A stretch of DNA of 17,174 nucleotides. It comes from Suillus spraguei (lineage: Eukaryota; Basidiomycota; Agaricomycetes; Boletales; Suillaceae). Each line of letters starts with the position of its first letter. Positions within the stretch are counted from its first letter, which is position 1. A program made the translations under genes and the position numbers. The DNA lies in the NCBI GenBank assembly GCA_016800925.1, contig JABCPU010001064.1, forward strand, positions 1 to 17,174, given 5' to 3'. The notes below the pieces were generated by a model. The model searched no databases. It was not told the DNA's origin and saw only the letters and a program-made list of their open reading frames with translations. Shown here one piece after another: positions 8,091-16,816 of the stretch.

Positions 8091-8640
8091 TTCATCTTCA
8101 ACTACTCGGATATCGTGGTTCCCCTTACTCGACTCACTCGCAAGGGCGTCACTTGGGACTTTTCCGAGGAATGCCAGAAATCATTTAACGCACTCAAGAA
8201 AGCTTTCACGTCCGCTCCGGTGCTAACGCATTGGATTCCGAATGTTCCTATAGTTGTGGAAACTGATGCCTCGGATTATGCTATCGCTGGAATACTATCC
8301 ATTGTGTGCCCAGACTCGGAACTTCGTCCGGTGGCATTTTACTCCCGGACACTGTCCGGTGCAGAACTCAACTATGATGTCCATGATAAGGAACTACTAG
8401 CCATCTATGCTGCGTTCCGAACCTGGCGCCATTACCTAGAAGGCTCGTCCGAGCCTATAGATGTTGTCACGGACCACAAGAACCTTGAGTATTTCTCTAC
8501 CACCAAACTGCTATCCCATCGTCAGGCCCGCTGGTCCGAGTTCCTCCATCAGTTCAACCTCGTTATCCGTTACCGTCCTGGAAGACTCGGAGTCAAGCCA
8601 GATTCCCTCACTAGACGATGGGACGTCTACCCTAAAGAGG
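8091..8640 (+). pseudogene. pol: pol: RNase H domain
   Basis: After a frame change near 8085-8110 one long open frame runs from about 8115 to 9377. Its first part has the RT connection (DFSEECQKSFNALKKAF), then RNase H with VVETDASDYAI (first catalytic Asp at 8265), DKELLAIYAAFRTWRHYL and VVTDHKNLEYF. It would degrade RNA in the RNA-DNA hybrid during reverse transcription. The segment is unbroken, and the same frame continues into integrase. The usual motif HRQARWSEFLHQFN follows (about 8517-8558). Confidence 0.9.
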
Positions 8641-10002
8641 GGGATAAGGACTACGCTCAGATTAACCCTCACAACCTCCGTCCAATATTTGCTTCGGAAC
8701 AATTAGCTTCGTCCCTACGAGCTTCCATTTTAGCAACTCCGGTCCTTAGAGCAGCTGTTCTTATGGACACCGAACACCTCCGGAAAGACATTCTGATAGC
8801 ACTCCCTAATGACCCCATTGCACAAACACATTTTCCGGTTCCTTCAGATCCGAGATGGACAATAGACGATGGTGGATTCCTTTGTTGTGACAACCGCATC
8901 TACGTTCCGGATACCAATGATCTACGACTTCGCATCCTCCGGAATTGCCATGACCACCCCTATCCGGACATTTCGGACAGAATCGTACTCTCGAGCTCAT
9001 CCGACGCAACTATACCTGGCCCGGAGTACGAGCCTTTGTCAAAGAGTATGTCAGATCCTGCACATCCTGCGCCCGAGCCAAAGTTCCGAGACATAAGCCC
9101 TATGGATTACTCAAGCAACTTCCCGTCCAGAAAACCATGGAATTCCATCTCTATGGATTTCATTGAACAACTTCCGGACTCATCCGGCTTTACAGCCATC
9201 CTCGTCATCATAGATCATTTATCCAAGCAAGCCATATTCGTCCCGACCCACGACACCATTACTTCTCCTGATCTCGCCCGCCTATTTCTCCTCCATGTCT
9301 TCTCTAAGCATGGAGTCCCATCCCATGTAACCTCGGATCGAGGAACAGAGTTCGTATCCCACTTTTCCGTTCCTTAGGAAAGGCATTGGACATGGTCCTA
9401 CACTTCACATCCGGATATCATCCCGAAGGGGACGGACAAACAGAACGTGCCAACCAAATGCTGGAACAGTACCTCCGGATCTACTGCAACTATCAGCAGG
9501 ACAACTGGTCCGAGCTACTGCCCCTCGCAGAGTTGCATACAATAACGCTCCAAGTGCCACTACCGGAGTTTCACCTTTCTTCGCCAATAAAGGTTATCAT
9601 CCGAACATTTCCATCCATCCGGAACGCGACCTATCCTCCATCCGTGCCCAGGAATATGCCCTAGACCTTAACAAACTTCACCAGTTCCTCCGAGATGAGA
9701 TGTCCGAAGCTCAGAAAGCTATCAAGGACCTGCGACGCTAAAAGACAACCTGCTCCAGACTTCCGGATTGGAGAACAAGTCTTCGTCAAAGCCAAGTACT
9801 TCCGCTCCACTCGTCCGTCGAAGAAACTTTCGGAAAAGAATTTGGGACCATTGAAATTATATCCGCCCGGGTACTCATTCCTTCGCCATCCGACTTCCGG
9901 ATTCTATGCTTCCGTACATCCTGTTTTCCATGTCTCGCAGTTAGAGCCAGCAGTTCCGAACACCATTCCTAATCGCATCCAACCTCCTCCGCCACCAGTG
10001 AA
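8641..10002 (+). pseudogene. pol: pol: integrase (zinc-binding, catalytic and C-terminal domains), frameshifted
   Basis: The zinc-binding HHCC domain is split: CHDHP with the His codons (8949, 8955) is in the main frame, while GHFGQNRTLELIRRNYTWPG and the CTSC pair (9059-9070) lie in the -1 frame between about 8962 and 9135. The main frame then resumes at KPWNSISMDFIEQLP. Catalytic Asp codons are at 9156 and 9336 (TSDRGTEF). Another frame change near 9370 leads to [13 protein letters not shown] with the catalytic Glu at 9443, giving about 59 and 35 residues between them, the normal DDE spacing. Further pieces include [16 protein letters not shown] and, after a TAA near 9739, the C-terminal domain (FRIGEQVFVKAKYF, HPVFHVSQLEPAVP). 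Integrase would insert the cDNA. This copy cannot be active. Confidence 0.9.
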
Positions 10003-10219
10003 GTCGACGGAGAACCAGAGTACGAGATATCCGAAATCCTGGACTCTAAACTGGACCGTCGTAGGCACCATGCCAACTTCTATACCTCGTCCGTTGGTCC
10101 GGATACGAAGGAATGGACGAAGAAACTTCCTGGTTACTGGCCACAGAACTCGGAAACGCATCGGATCTCGTAGCGGATTTCACTCAGCATATCCGGACAA
10201 GCCTGGTCCCATTGCTTGA
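10003..10219 (+). pseudogene. pol: pol C-terminus: chromodomain, split over three frames
   Basis: Three frames together contain a typical chromovirus chromodomain. VDGEPEYEISEILDSKLDRR starts at 10003. LYLVRWSGYEGMDEETSWL and ELGNASDLVADF follow in a second frame. HSAYPDKPGPIA ends the protein in a third frame at TGA 10217-10219. The aromatic residues (Y of EYE, W and Y of VRWSGYEG) that bind methylated histone tails in the family are present. In chromoviruses this domain directs integration to marked chromatin. Its 3' end overlaps the tail of the antisense gene by about 40 bp. Confidence 0.85.
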
Positions 10220-11246
10220 AAAGTACATAAAAATATAAGTACATTGAGGGCAGTAGCGGAAATCCGATCTGGACTAAGCACCAGTCTCCATTTCACCTCC
10301 GGCACCCCAGTCTCCTCCCCAGTCCCATCCGCCATCTCTCCTCCATTCTCATCCGCCACCTCTTCCCCAATCTCCTCACCAGCGCCATCCTTGTCGGATC
10401 CGGCAGAAACGGAAAGCCTAAATCCGGTCCGGATTTCCTCGATGAGCAGGGCCTGGAATTCCCTCTGTTGCTGGAGGAAGGCCTCCATGGTAGAGCTCAT
10501 CCGCTCCATGGCAATCCGACTCCCTTCCGCCGCCGCAATACCATCTTGGAGAAGTCCATTGGTCCGCCCAACTCAGCAATGATGCCATTAGCAGCGGCCA
10601 CCCAAGCCTGATCATCATACTCCACAACATCCTCATCCGTACCTTCGATAGTGACCGGATTAGAGAAGACATCCGCGTCCGCCACATCCGGAGTAGGACT
10701 CCTCTGACGGCGCTTGCCTTTGCCCTTCGGAGACGGAGTACCAGCAGGACGCTGCCTCTTCCGGCCCTTGGGTCCCTTAACGAATCCGGGCCTTCCAGGA
10801 CAAGTGGCCTTGTCCTTCCGGCAGACGTCACAGGACTTAATCTACGAAACTCAAATCAGGGATCCGAAGTTTTCGGACGACTCACCAAGGCATTCTTCTC
10901 AGCATCACCCCACTGACACATCCGTCCTTAGTGACGCAACGGGAGCAGTACCCATCCTTGCTCCAGATGCAGGAGCAGCCTTGGCCTTGCCAATCCATTA
11001 GTATCCGGATCTAGAAGAGTCCACATCACTCACCCGAGCCTCAATCAGAGCCCTCCGCTCTTTTCCTCCATTTCCCTCGGATCTCTGCCACTCAATCTGT
11101 TTCAACTCCTCCTGTCTTTTCCGCTCCTCTGCCTCTTTCCGCTTCCGTTCGCTCGCTTCGCTGCAGCCTTAGCAGCGCCAGTTGCTGTCCAGATCCGCCA
11201 CAATGTCAGCAGCAGACTTAGGGGCATCGGATTTCTTTCCAGACAT
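10180..11246 (-). pseudogene. Antisense gene inside the retrotransposon, Zn2Cys6-like Cys-rich protein, broken
   Basis: Read on the minus strand from ATG at 11246: MSGKKSDAPKSAADIVAD, then after a frame change a charged coiled-coil-like stretch (ERKRKEAEERKRQEELKQIE, about 11150-11090). Next comes a Cys-rich segment with C-x2-C-x5-C (CSRC...C, 10947-10918). After a 44-nt intron (10842-10885), CDVCRKDKATC (10832-10800) matches the first half of a Zn2Cys6 cluster, CxxCRxxKxxC. A basic Lys/Arg-rich linker, a segment with DDQAWVAAANGIIAELGG and, in a further frame, a helix (MERMSSTMEAFLQQQREFQ) and acidic tail follow. Several frame changes and stops break it. A nuclear DNA-binding role is inferred from the Cys motif only. 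The stop used at 10180 may not be original. Confidence 0.7.
10842..10885 (-). other. Predicted intron in the antisense gene
   Basis: On the minus strand the 44 nt start GTGAGT and end TAG, with a CTGAT branch-site candidate about 14 nt before the end. Removing it joins AEKNAL to IKSCDVCRKDK in frame. These signals work only on the minus strand, which supports real antisense transcription. Sense genomic RNA would not be spliced here, so the intron can persist through retrotransposition. Confidence 0.65.
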
Positions 11247-11423
11247 GTTGAAGCAAGTTTTGTTAACAGGATATGAAGTGGGGGTAGGAATCACTTCGGA
11301 CTCTGACGTCCGTATATCTGTCGGATTACAGACTCAGCACTACAACCATCAAACTTCCCCATCGTCCCGCATTAATCTTGTCCGATCCGGATCACGCTTC
11401 TTGTGCCTCAGGGGTTCGGCCCT

Positions 11424-11432
11424 AAGGGGGGA
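11424..11432 (+). other. Polypurine tract
   Basis: AAGGGGGGA ends three bases before the TG of the 3' LTR (11436). This is the standard position of the plus-strand DNA primer of LTR retrotransposons. The stretch between the antisense ATG (11246) and this tract holds no other recognisable feature. Confidence 0.85.
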
Positions 11433-11435
11433 TAC

Positions 11436-12181
11436 TGTCATATACCATACTTCTAATCTCAGATCCAACCATATCCAGATCCGATCGATTCCATATCGTC
11501 CGGTCCACAGATCCTGTCCAGACCACCCATCCGAATGTGCTCACTTCTCGCACCTTAACTCCCTTGTGTATATCTGCGTCTATCTCCTTTCGTCATTCCT
11601 CCTGTTTCCGGTATTCCGGCTTGTATATTTCCCTCCTGTTACTGATCCGTTACCTGTGTTCATTTCCGATTCGTGCTTACTGATCCGCTGTGCATAACTA
11701 ATAGACTTCCGTTACACTTCGTACATAGCCCTCGGTCCCGGACTGCTGATTATCCATCTAGATACTTACAGTATATAAACCACTTGTAATCTCCGTAGAA
11801 CCTTAGTTCGAATATCATCTTAGATTCTGCTCATTCTGCTTCCTCCGACTTAAGCCACTTTCGCTCTAAGTCACCTTCCGAGACTTAGGATTGATTCCTA
11901 TAGTCTATATCTCCGACTCTATCTTCGGATAGTCTATCTCTTTAGTTTCTAGTTAGGAACTCGTTCCGAAGCTAGCTTAATCTCGTTCCTCTCTTACGTT
12001 CCGGATAACCTTCGACGTATCATATCCGATACCTTCGGACACCCGGATCCGTACGCAACTCCTTCCGGATCTTCGGAGAATAACTCTCCCTGAAATAAGG
12101 GGCATTACTCGAGAAAGGGGCACAGTGCACGAACTGAGCCAAAGCCCTTCGAATCTCTCTACCTTGAGTACGGTCTTAACA
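11436..12181 (+). repeat. 3' LTR (746 bp)
   Basis: It starts TGTCATATACCATAC and ends CGGTCTTAACA, matching the 5' LTR along its length. It is shorter than the 5' copy through several small deletions. It keeps the intact predicted transcript-start 11-mer AGTTCGAATAT. The base after its end, 12182, falls inside a Myb/SANT-like coding exon (ACC TTC AAG TCT), so the element boundary is sharp. Confidence 0.95.
11772..11815 (+). promoter_or_regulatory. 3' LTR TATA box and predicted transcript start
   Basis: TATATAA is at 11772-11778 and AGTTCGAATAT at 11805-11815, 33 bases downstream. The 11-mer is the exact reverse complement of the primer-binding site at 5108-5118. From this LTR the promoter would read into the flanking Myb/SANT-like relic. 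Confidence 0.55.
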
Positions 12182-12182
12182 C

Positions 12183-12989
12183 ACCTTCAAGTCTGCAGTA
12201 TTTACAGCTGCTGCTAAGGCCCTCAAAGACAGCCACAAGACCAGTGGGGGTGCTCCAAAAACTGCAAAAGTTGCTCCGTTGTTGGGCCACTGTAAGTAGC
12301 ATTTTTCCTCCATTTCATGCTGATTTATTGTCTGCAGTTGAAGGCCAACTGTCTTGTTGTCCAAAAACTACGAGAGCTATCTGGATTTGGATGGGATGAG
12401 ATGAGAAAGATTGTCATTGCCAGTGACAAAGTGTGGGATGATTACCTCGAAGTAAGCTTTCATATTTTGTTTTATTTTTCGACTAAATTGCTGTTTAGGC
12501 TCATCCTGAAGCCAAAGTTTGGCATTCGACACCATTTCCCCTCTATGATGACATCATTGTGCTCATAGATGGGTGTCATGCCACAGGTGAAGGGGCACTA
12601 CATATCAATAGTGTTGGATGTGAGATGAGCCCTCCATGGCCAAGCACACTTGTTCTCAATGACGAGGATAATGTCTTTGTAGGTGAGGATGGTAGTCGTG
12701 CTGGGGAATCTTGTCACAATAGGGCAAGGTGGCCACTGCCACTGCAGCAGCTAGCACTGCAGCTCTCTTTCTGTGGGTGTGGGTTGCCTTAAGAGAGGCT
12801 TTGAGGGCCTTTCTCTTCCGTGATGAAGTCATACTAGTAGTAGTTGTAGAGCTCGAGCAGCAAACTGATGGTTATCATTCATTATCTACATGTGTGACAG
12901 CATGTGACACCTATGGGAACATCCGTTTTGCTTCAATGTCTGTCCGTTTCAAAACGAAACGAGCGGTTGCCAAACGGGCCCATAGGTAA
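12183..12989 (+). pseudogene. Myb/SANT-like protein of a Harbinger-type transposon, 5'-truncated
   Basis: Coding starts abruptly at the LTR end: TFKSAVFTAAAKALKDSHK. An intron at 12292-12337 (GTAAGT...CAG, 46 nt) is followed by LKANCLVVQKLRELSGFGWDE and ASDKVWDDYLE. A second intron at 12452-12498 (GTAAGC...TAG, 47 nt) is followed in phase by AHPEAKVWHSTPFPLYDDII. The pattern F...GF.WD......VWDDY...HP.AK..R..PFP.Y is that of fungal Myb/SANT-like DNA-binding proteins encoded beside Harbinger transposases. The N terminus is missing, removed at the LTR junction. The phase across intron 1 is off by one base, and another frame change near 12725 leads to FLWVWVALREALRAFLFRDE. The gene is therefore broken. 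Confidence 0.72.
12909..12987. repeat. Inverted 9-mers enclosing a Harbinger-TIR-like sequence
   Basis: ACCTATGGG (12909-12917) and CCCATAGGT (12979-12987) are exact inverted copies. The inner edge of the right copy reads, on the minus strand, GGGCCCGTTTGGCAACCG (12964-12981), similar to PIF/Harbinger terminal repeats such as GGGCCCGTTTG. It lies at the downstream end of the Myb/SANT-like relic and could be the right end of that element. A central hairpin CGTTTC-AAAAC-GAAACG is also present. No direct target duplication is clear. Confidence 0.4.
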
Positions 12990-13155
12990 ACTTCAATTTC
13001 TATCTACCTTTTTCGACACGTATCCACCTCTACCTTGCTTGTTTGAACTGGGGTTTAAATACCAGGTAAGTAAAGTGCCTGTGATAAAGCAGAGGCTTAA
13101 AAGGAAATCAAACCTCTATCATCATCACTGAACCGGTGAACAAATGAAAATGTCA

Positions 13156-13185
13156 TAAGGTAGACTTCATCAAATGTCATGTGAT
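13156..13185 (+). repeat. Left copy of a 30-nt inverted repeat pair
   Basis: TAAGGTAGACTTCATCAAAT and the following 10 nt match the reverse complement of 16183-16212 at 29 of 30 positions. The one difference is CATGTG here versus CACGTG there, a CpG-to-TpG change. The copies are about 3 kb apart. Sequence between 12990 and here has no recognisable gene. Confidence 0.85.
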
Positions 13186-13206
13186 TGTGACTACCTGTGA
13201 CACTTC

Positions 13207-14788
13207 GAACTTATCCCAGGATAAGGTCATGCCGAGTTGCTGAGAGACCAAACAAATGCCTTTAAAGGCATGCAAAGGCTTCCAGCAAAAGAGGTTATTA
13301 TGTGCAACTACTGACAAAGTTAGAATATACTGTGTGAAATGTAGTATTAGCATTAGTGTTAGCAACCTAGCCAGGCGCTAAGGAACTTGAGTGGTGTCTG
13401 CAATGGGCGCTCTATCAAGAGCGGTGGCCTGTGCGTATCGATCTCCTAACGCAGAGTGCGCTAGTTGCATTGGTCGGAGGTGGGCCCTACGTGCTGTCTC
13501 ACGACCTACGTCACAGAGATGAGGTTCTTGACGATGATCAAGGGCATAGAAGTGATGAGCTTCTACAAAGTTCGAATAGTGACAATAAGATTATGAAAAG
13601 CTTATTGAAGGAAGTTCAGGGTCAAAGATCAAGTCAATTCAAGTTAGAGAAGTACAAAGGCTATCTGTGCGTATTTATACATAAGATTGAAGCAGAGCGT
13701 GAATACGTAAGTATTGCTAGATTAAGTATGAAGTCAGATAGCCAATAGGAAGACACATGCTCACAGATGAGTCAGAGGTGTATGAACCAATGAATGCACA
13801 CATGTGTGAAAGGGAGTCATAGGTGCAGAGCCAAAGGTATAAAAGGTACAAGCCAATGAGGTGACGCACGAGTCATAGGTAGATGCAAAGGAAAAGATAA
13901 AAGGAAATACGACACCAGACATAGTCCTTGAGCCAGAAGGCTGTTTGTGTGAACCAGGGGATAGCGCGTGTTGAAGCGCAGGGGAAGGCATCAATGCGAC
14001 AGAGGCATTTGAGACGCATGAAGTGCAGGGAGCGCGAAGAGCATACATGAGCACAAGGGGTACTGGAAGAGTGCGTGTTTAGCAAGATGGAGGAGGCGAG
14101 CATAGGCAAGGTAGGGAGTGACGATGGCAAGCCAGACAAGATAGCGGAGGACGAGGATGGAGGCCTCATCAGGACGAGAGTAGATGGCGATGCATAGGAG
14201 GAAAAATGATAGTAGGGGTGCAAGAAGGTGTTCTTGCAACAATTAGTAGAAGTTGTATATGTGCTGCATGAATAGACTAGTTGATGTCCCTTCAAATGGT
14301 TGGAGTCGGCATTACTCAGACTGCTACTGCAAATTCAGACCTCACCTACTACACCACCAAATGGCGCCAATGTCTGACAAACATAATTTTCCAGCTGCTC
14401 CCACCCAACATTCACACATGGTTTGCTGTATGTTAGCTTGAATTGAGTGACAGACAAATAGAGCAATGCTGCTCTGACCTACAGCGCCACATGTCGCTCA
14501 CATGACTTGTCAAACCTCTGAGCAATGTTTGACTGCCACAGTGCAAGTGTTTGCTACAAAATGTTCCCACAGCATTCAATGTCGGGTGTTCCTTAGATGT
14601 TTGACAAACATTAGTGTATGCTTGGGCCATGCCATTGGGACTATAGGGTTTACTATCGAGCAATGCACCATTTCTTTGTCATACAGACTGTACTGTACAG
14701 TCACAACATTAATATCATGAACATGATGGCATTAAGGAGTGTGCAAGAGAATTACAGGCAAAGACAACGAGAATATGTAAGTAGTAGA
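13207..14788. other. Unassigned region, no recognisable gene
   Basis: About 1.6 kb without a protein I recognise on either strand. A plus-strand frame at 13431-13748 (105 codons) and a minus-strand frame at 13873-14295 (140 codons) are open, but neither shows a known motif. GAGTCATAGG or GAGTCAGAGG occurs three times (13769, 13814, 13870) with similar following sequence, a weak degenerate repeat of about 50 nt. ATGTTTGACAAACAT near 14600 is a perfect short palindrome. It is probably eroded transposon DNA. Confidence 0.5.
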
Positions 14789-15104
14789 CTACCACATCAA
14801 CTTTTCATGGATCGCTCTTTGCCAACCAACAGTGACTGAATCCAAACTCAGAGCTAATGAACCGCTGCCAGGGAATGTCTGGAGGTCTTGCTGAAGACAT
14901 TCAGTGAAAAATCTGGAAATGAAGTTGAGAATTAGCGGTGTCAATTTTATCAATTGAAACATACTGTTTGATATAATCAGCGCGTGCTTGAGGAAACACA
15001 TGCTTTTGTCGAGCCTCGTCTTTAAGCTCGTCAAGAACCTTATCAAGGTACTCCCAATACTGGCTAAAAGACCAGGTGTGCTCCTCCGCATTACAGACCT
15101 TAAG
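14789..15104 (-). CDS. 3' end of an unrecognised two-exon gene
   Basis: On the minus strand, exon A (15104-14965) follows an acceptor-like TTCAACCCTAG and reads LKVCNAEEHTWSFSQYW, then EYLDKVLDELKDEARQKH and ADYIKQ. A canonical 52-nt intron (14964-14913) has GTATGT, a CTAAT branch site and TTTCCAG. Exon B (14912-14789) continues in frame, FFTECLQQDLQTFPGSGS to HEKLMW and a stop. Splicing removes all in-frame stops and joins a helical, charged protein, which is good evidence of a real, undamaged coding end. Upstream exons beyond 15104 are uncertain. I do not recognise the family. It may be a transposon passenger or a host gene. Confidence 0.6.
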
Positions 15105-15976
15105 CTAGGGTTGAATTAAAAAAAATAAAAGACAAACACATACAACATAGCATAGATGAGTGGACAATGGAGTGTGGTACCACAAGGAATAGGACACAGT
15201 GATAATATTGAGACAGCATAAGACAGGCCACAACAAAAAAAAATAGATGAACATGGAAGACTTGCGCAAGCGATAAAACTGACTAATCATGTCTTGGTGC
15301 TACTTCATTAGCGCCATAGAAACTGCTCCGCACGGTCACAAGTCGGCATCGCCAACCCCTAGTGAATAAAAGAGGAGCAAACAGGAAAAAGAAAGGAGAC
15401 AAAAACATCAACGCAGCATGACGTGGTGGACACAATTGCGCCTGAGCTGGCAGTATCTCATACTTATATATTGTAGATCTGTATCAGATACCTGTTCTTA
15501 CTATCAAGCTTGTTGATTGCATAGAATGGAATTATGATGTCTAGAAGAATAATATAGACGAGCAAGTTCTAGCAGGCCGAGTCACTATATCACACTTAGA
15601 GACAACATTCACAAGAAATGGCAAACGGATATCTTTGTCATTGAGCAGCTATAGTAGATTTTAACTCATGTATAGTAAACCAATGCTCGACCTAAACAAT
15701 ATATGTGACAAACATCTAGGCAAACACCGCACAAATGTCTAGATCACTGTGTGGTGACCTATGCTCCTAGCACGGTGTTCTACAGTGGCCGCTTGGACCC
15801 AAGCTCAGATATATTCCAAACATCTGGCAGACGTTTGACTAAACGTCTCACAAACAACTGGCGGCAGACATACCACATTCAAACCAAGCTAACATATCAC
15901 ACGTGTCTGCCGGTGTCGCCCCGGAGATCTCTCACAGGTCGTAATGATATTTGTATCAAATGTTCTTATTAGGTTA
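15105..15976. other. Unassigned AT-rich region with small hairpins
   Basis: No recognised gene, though upstream exons of the minus-strand gene ending at 14789 may lie in 15105-15400. Small inverted repeats are present: GACGTTT-GACT-AAACGTC (15830-15847), and CGGCAGACA (15862-15870) with TGTCTGCCG (15904-15912). They could belong to a MITE-like element, but its ends are not clear. Confidence 0.5.
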
Positions 15977-15996
15977 CGCGCCGTTTGGCGGTGCAA
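15977..15996 (+). repeat. Harbinger-TIR-like sequence
   Basis: CGCGCCGTTTGGCGGTGC follows TTA and resembles GGGCCCGTTTGGCAACCG seen in inverse orientation at 12964-12981, sharing CCGTTTGGC. It could be the left end of the element carrying the transposase relic at 16379. Only a short core is shared, so this is tentative. Confidence 0.3.
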
Positions 15997-16182
15997 CGGC
16001 ACCCAGACACTTAACAACAAAAACTCAATTCCAAACTCGACTCTTTGATTTATGCATTTTTTACAATGCTTAATTATGCGAGGCAGTATTCTACATATTT
16101 TAGCGTTAGCATATTGACTTGATGTTCCGTCTTCGAATAGAAATTGATTTTTTGGTGTTCTGTCGCGAGATTGTAACGATTT

Positions 16183-16212
16183 ATCACGTGACATTTGATG
16201 AAGTCTACCTTA
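16183..16212 (-). repeat. Right copy of the 30-nt inverted repeat pair
   Basis: This is the reverse complement of 13156-13185 with one CpG difference. It contains the palindrome ATCACGTGA. About 50 nt further right (16264-16283) GTGACTCACCTGTGAGACTT resembles, in direct orientation, GTGACTACCTGTGACACTT at 13187-13205, so the right side carries both inverted and direct similarity to the left. Confidence 0.8.
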
Positions 16213-16378
16213 GTTAACTCTGTATTAGTAATTAGGTCAAGCGAAATTCAAAATTCGTATCATGTGACTCACCTGTGAGACTTGCCAGTTCATCCACGGG
16301 TCAAAGCAAGGATAACATACAGTAAGACGTATTAGTTTTAATAGTACTATCATTTCCCCTGTATATACTTGCCTTGTA

Positions 16379-16816
16379 ATGGATCCTGTCGCCGTCGCCC
16401 AACATGCCTACAATCTTCTAGAAACACATGCCCTAATACTCAAGCGCAAAGCCCGAAGCAGGGAAAACTTCGCCGTCGTCGTTTTCATGTTGCTTATCAC
16501 TTGTATAGTGGCTCAACTTAAGTATCAGCCCTGTATTACAGTCTCTTTGAAACCCCGGGAAAAAATACCATACCACACCTCCGCTTTGACAGCCATGTTT
16601 GGGTTCTGGAACTCATGACAGGTCATCCAGACAGGATCTGGCATAATCTGGGCGTGAATTTAGAAGTTGTTTGAAGAACTACTGCGAGTCCTGCGGGAGA
16701 ATGGATTTGAGCAGTCTCGCAATGATGTTTCATTAGAGGAACAATTAGCTATTTTTTTATATACCTCGTGACCAGTCTCTCAACTCGCCATGTTGGTGAG
16801 CGCTTCCAGCAAACAT
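16379..16816 (+). pseudogene. Harbinger-type DDE transposase, N-terminal region, frameshifted
   Basis: From ATG 16379 the reading gives a helical and hydrophobic N terminus (KARSRENFAVVVFMLLI), then IPYHTSALTA. After a frame change it reads WVLELMTGHPDRIWHNLGVN (from 16600). A second frame gives LFEELLRVLRENGF and VSLEEQLAIFLYTS (from 16667), and a third gives VTSLSTRHVGERFQ (from 16768). The order YHTSxLTG, WVxELLxGHPxRI, VSLEEQLAIFLY, RHVGERFQ is the conserved region before the DDE nuclease of fungal Harbinger transposases. The catalytic DDE part is not seen. A TATA-like GTATATAC lies only 17 bp before the ATG. The element's partner gene type, Myb/SANT-like, lies at 12183. Confidence 0.8.

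Larger units (their letters stand above)
4337..12181 (+). mobile_element. Ty3/gypsy chromovirus LTR retrotransposon, degenerate
   Basis: The order is 5' LTR, primer-binding site, gag with zinc knuckle, frameshift signal, protease, reverse transcriptase, RNase H, integrase, chromodomain, antisense gene, polypurine tract, 3' LTR. This gag-PR-RT-RH-IN order with a C-terminal chromodomain defines Ty3/gypsy chromoviruses. It is about 7.8 kb long. At least ten single-base frame changes and several stops break gag and pol, and the LTRs differ by many substitutions and small indels, so the copy is old and immobile. The bases next to the ends (CGCTC left, CACCT right) are not a duplication, and the flanks belong to different relic transposons, which suggests recombination after insertion. 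TCCG and CCGA words are very common throughout and rarer in flanking DNA. Confidence 0.95.

Noticed and set aside
10244..10582. Plus-strand open frames over the antisense gene (also 10714-11001)
   Set aside because: Ser/Pro-rich shadows of the minus-strand frame, with no domain; the splice signals and Cys motifs favour the minus strand.
4332..12186. Target-site duplication of the full element
   Set aside because: CGCTC and CACCT do not match, and shifting the LTR ends by a few bases does not produce a match.
13370..13445. Possible tRNA gene
   Set aside because: Small stems can be drawn, but there is no proper T-loop, anticodon arm or A/B box pair.
13431..13748. 105-codon plus-strand open frame as a gene
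   Set aside because: No recognisable motif, no clear start context and no neighbouring exon; openness of this length can occur by chance.
13873..14295. 140-codon minus-strand open frame as a membrane protein
   Set aside because: Hydrophobic and Ser/Cys-rich, but adjacent frames are open too and no motif supports it.
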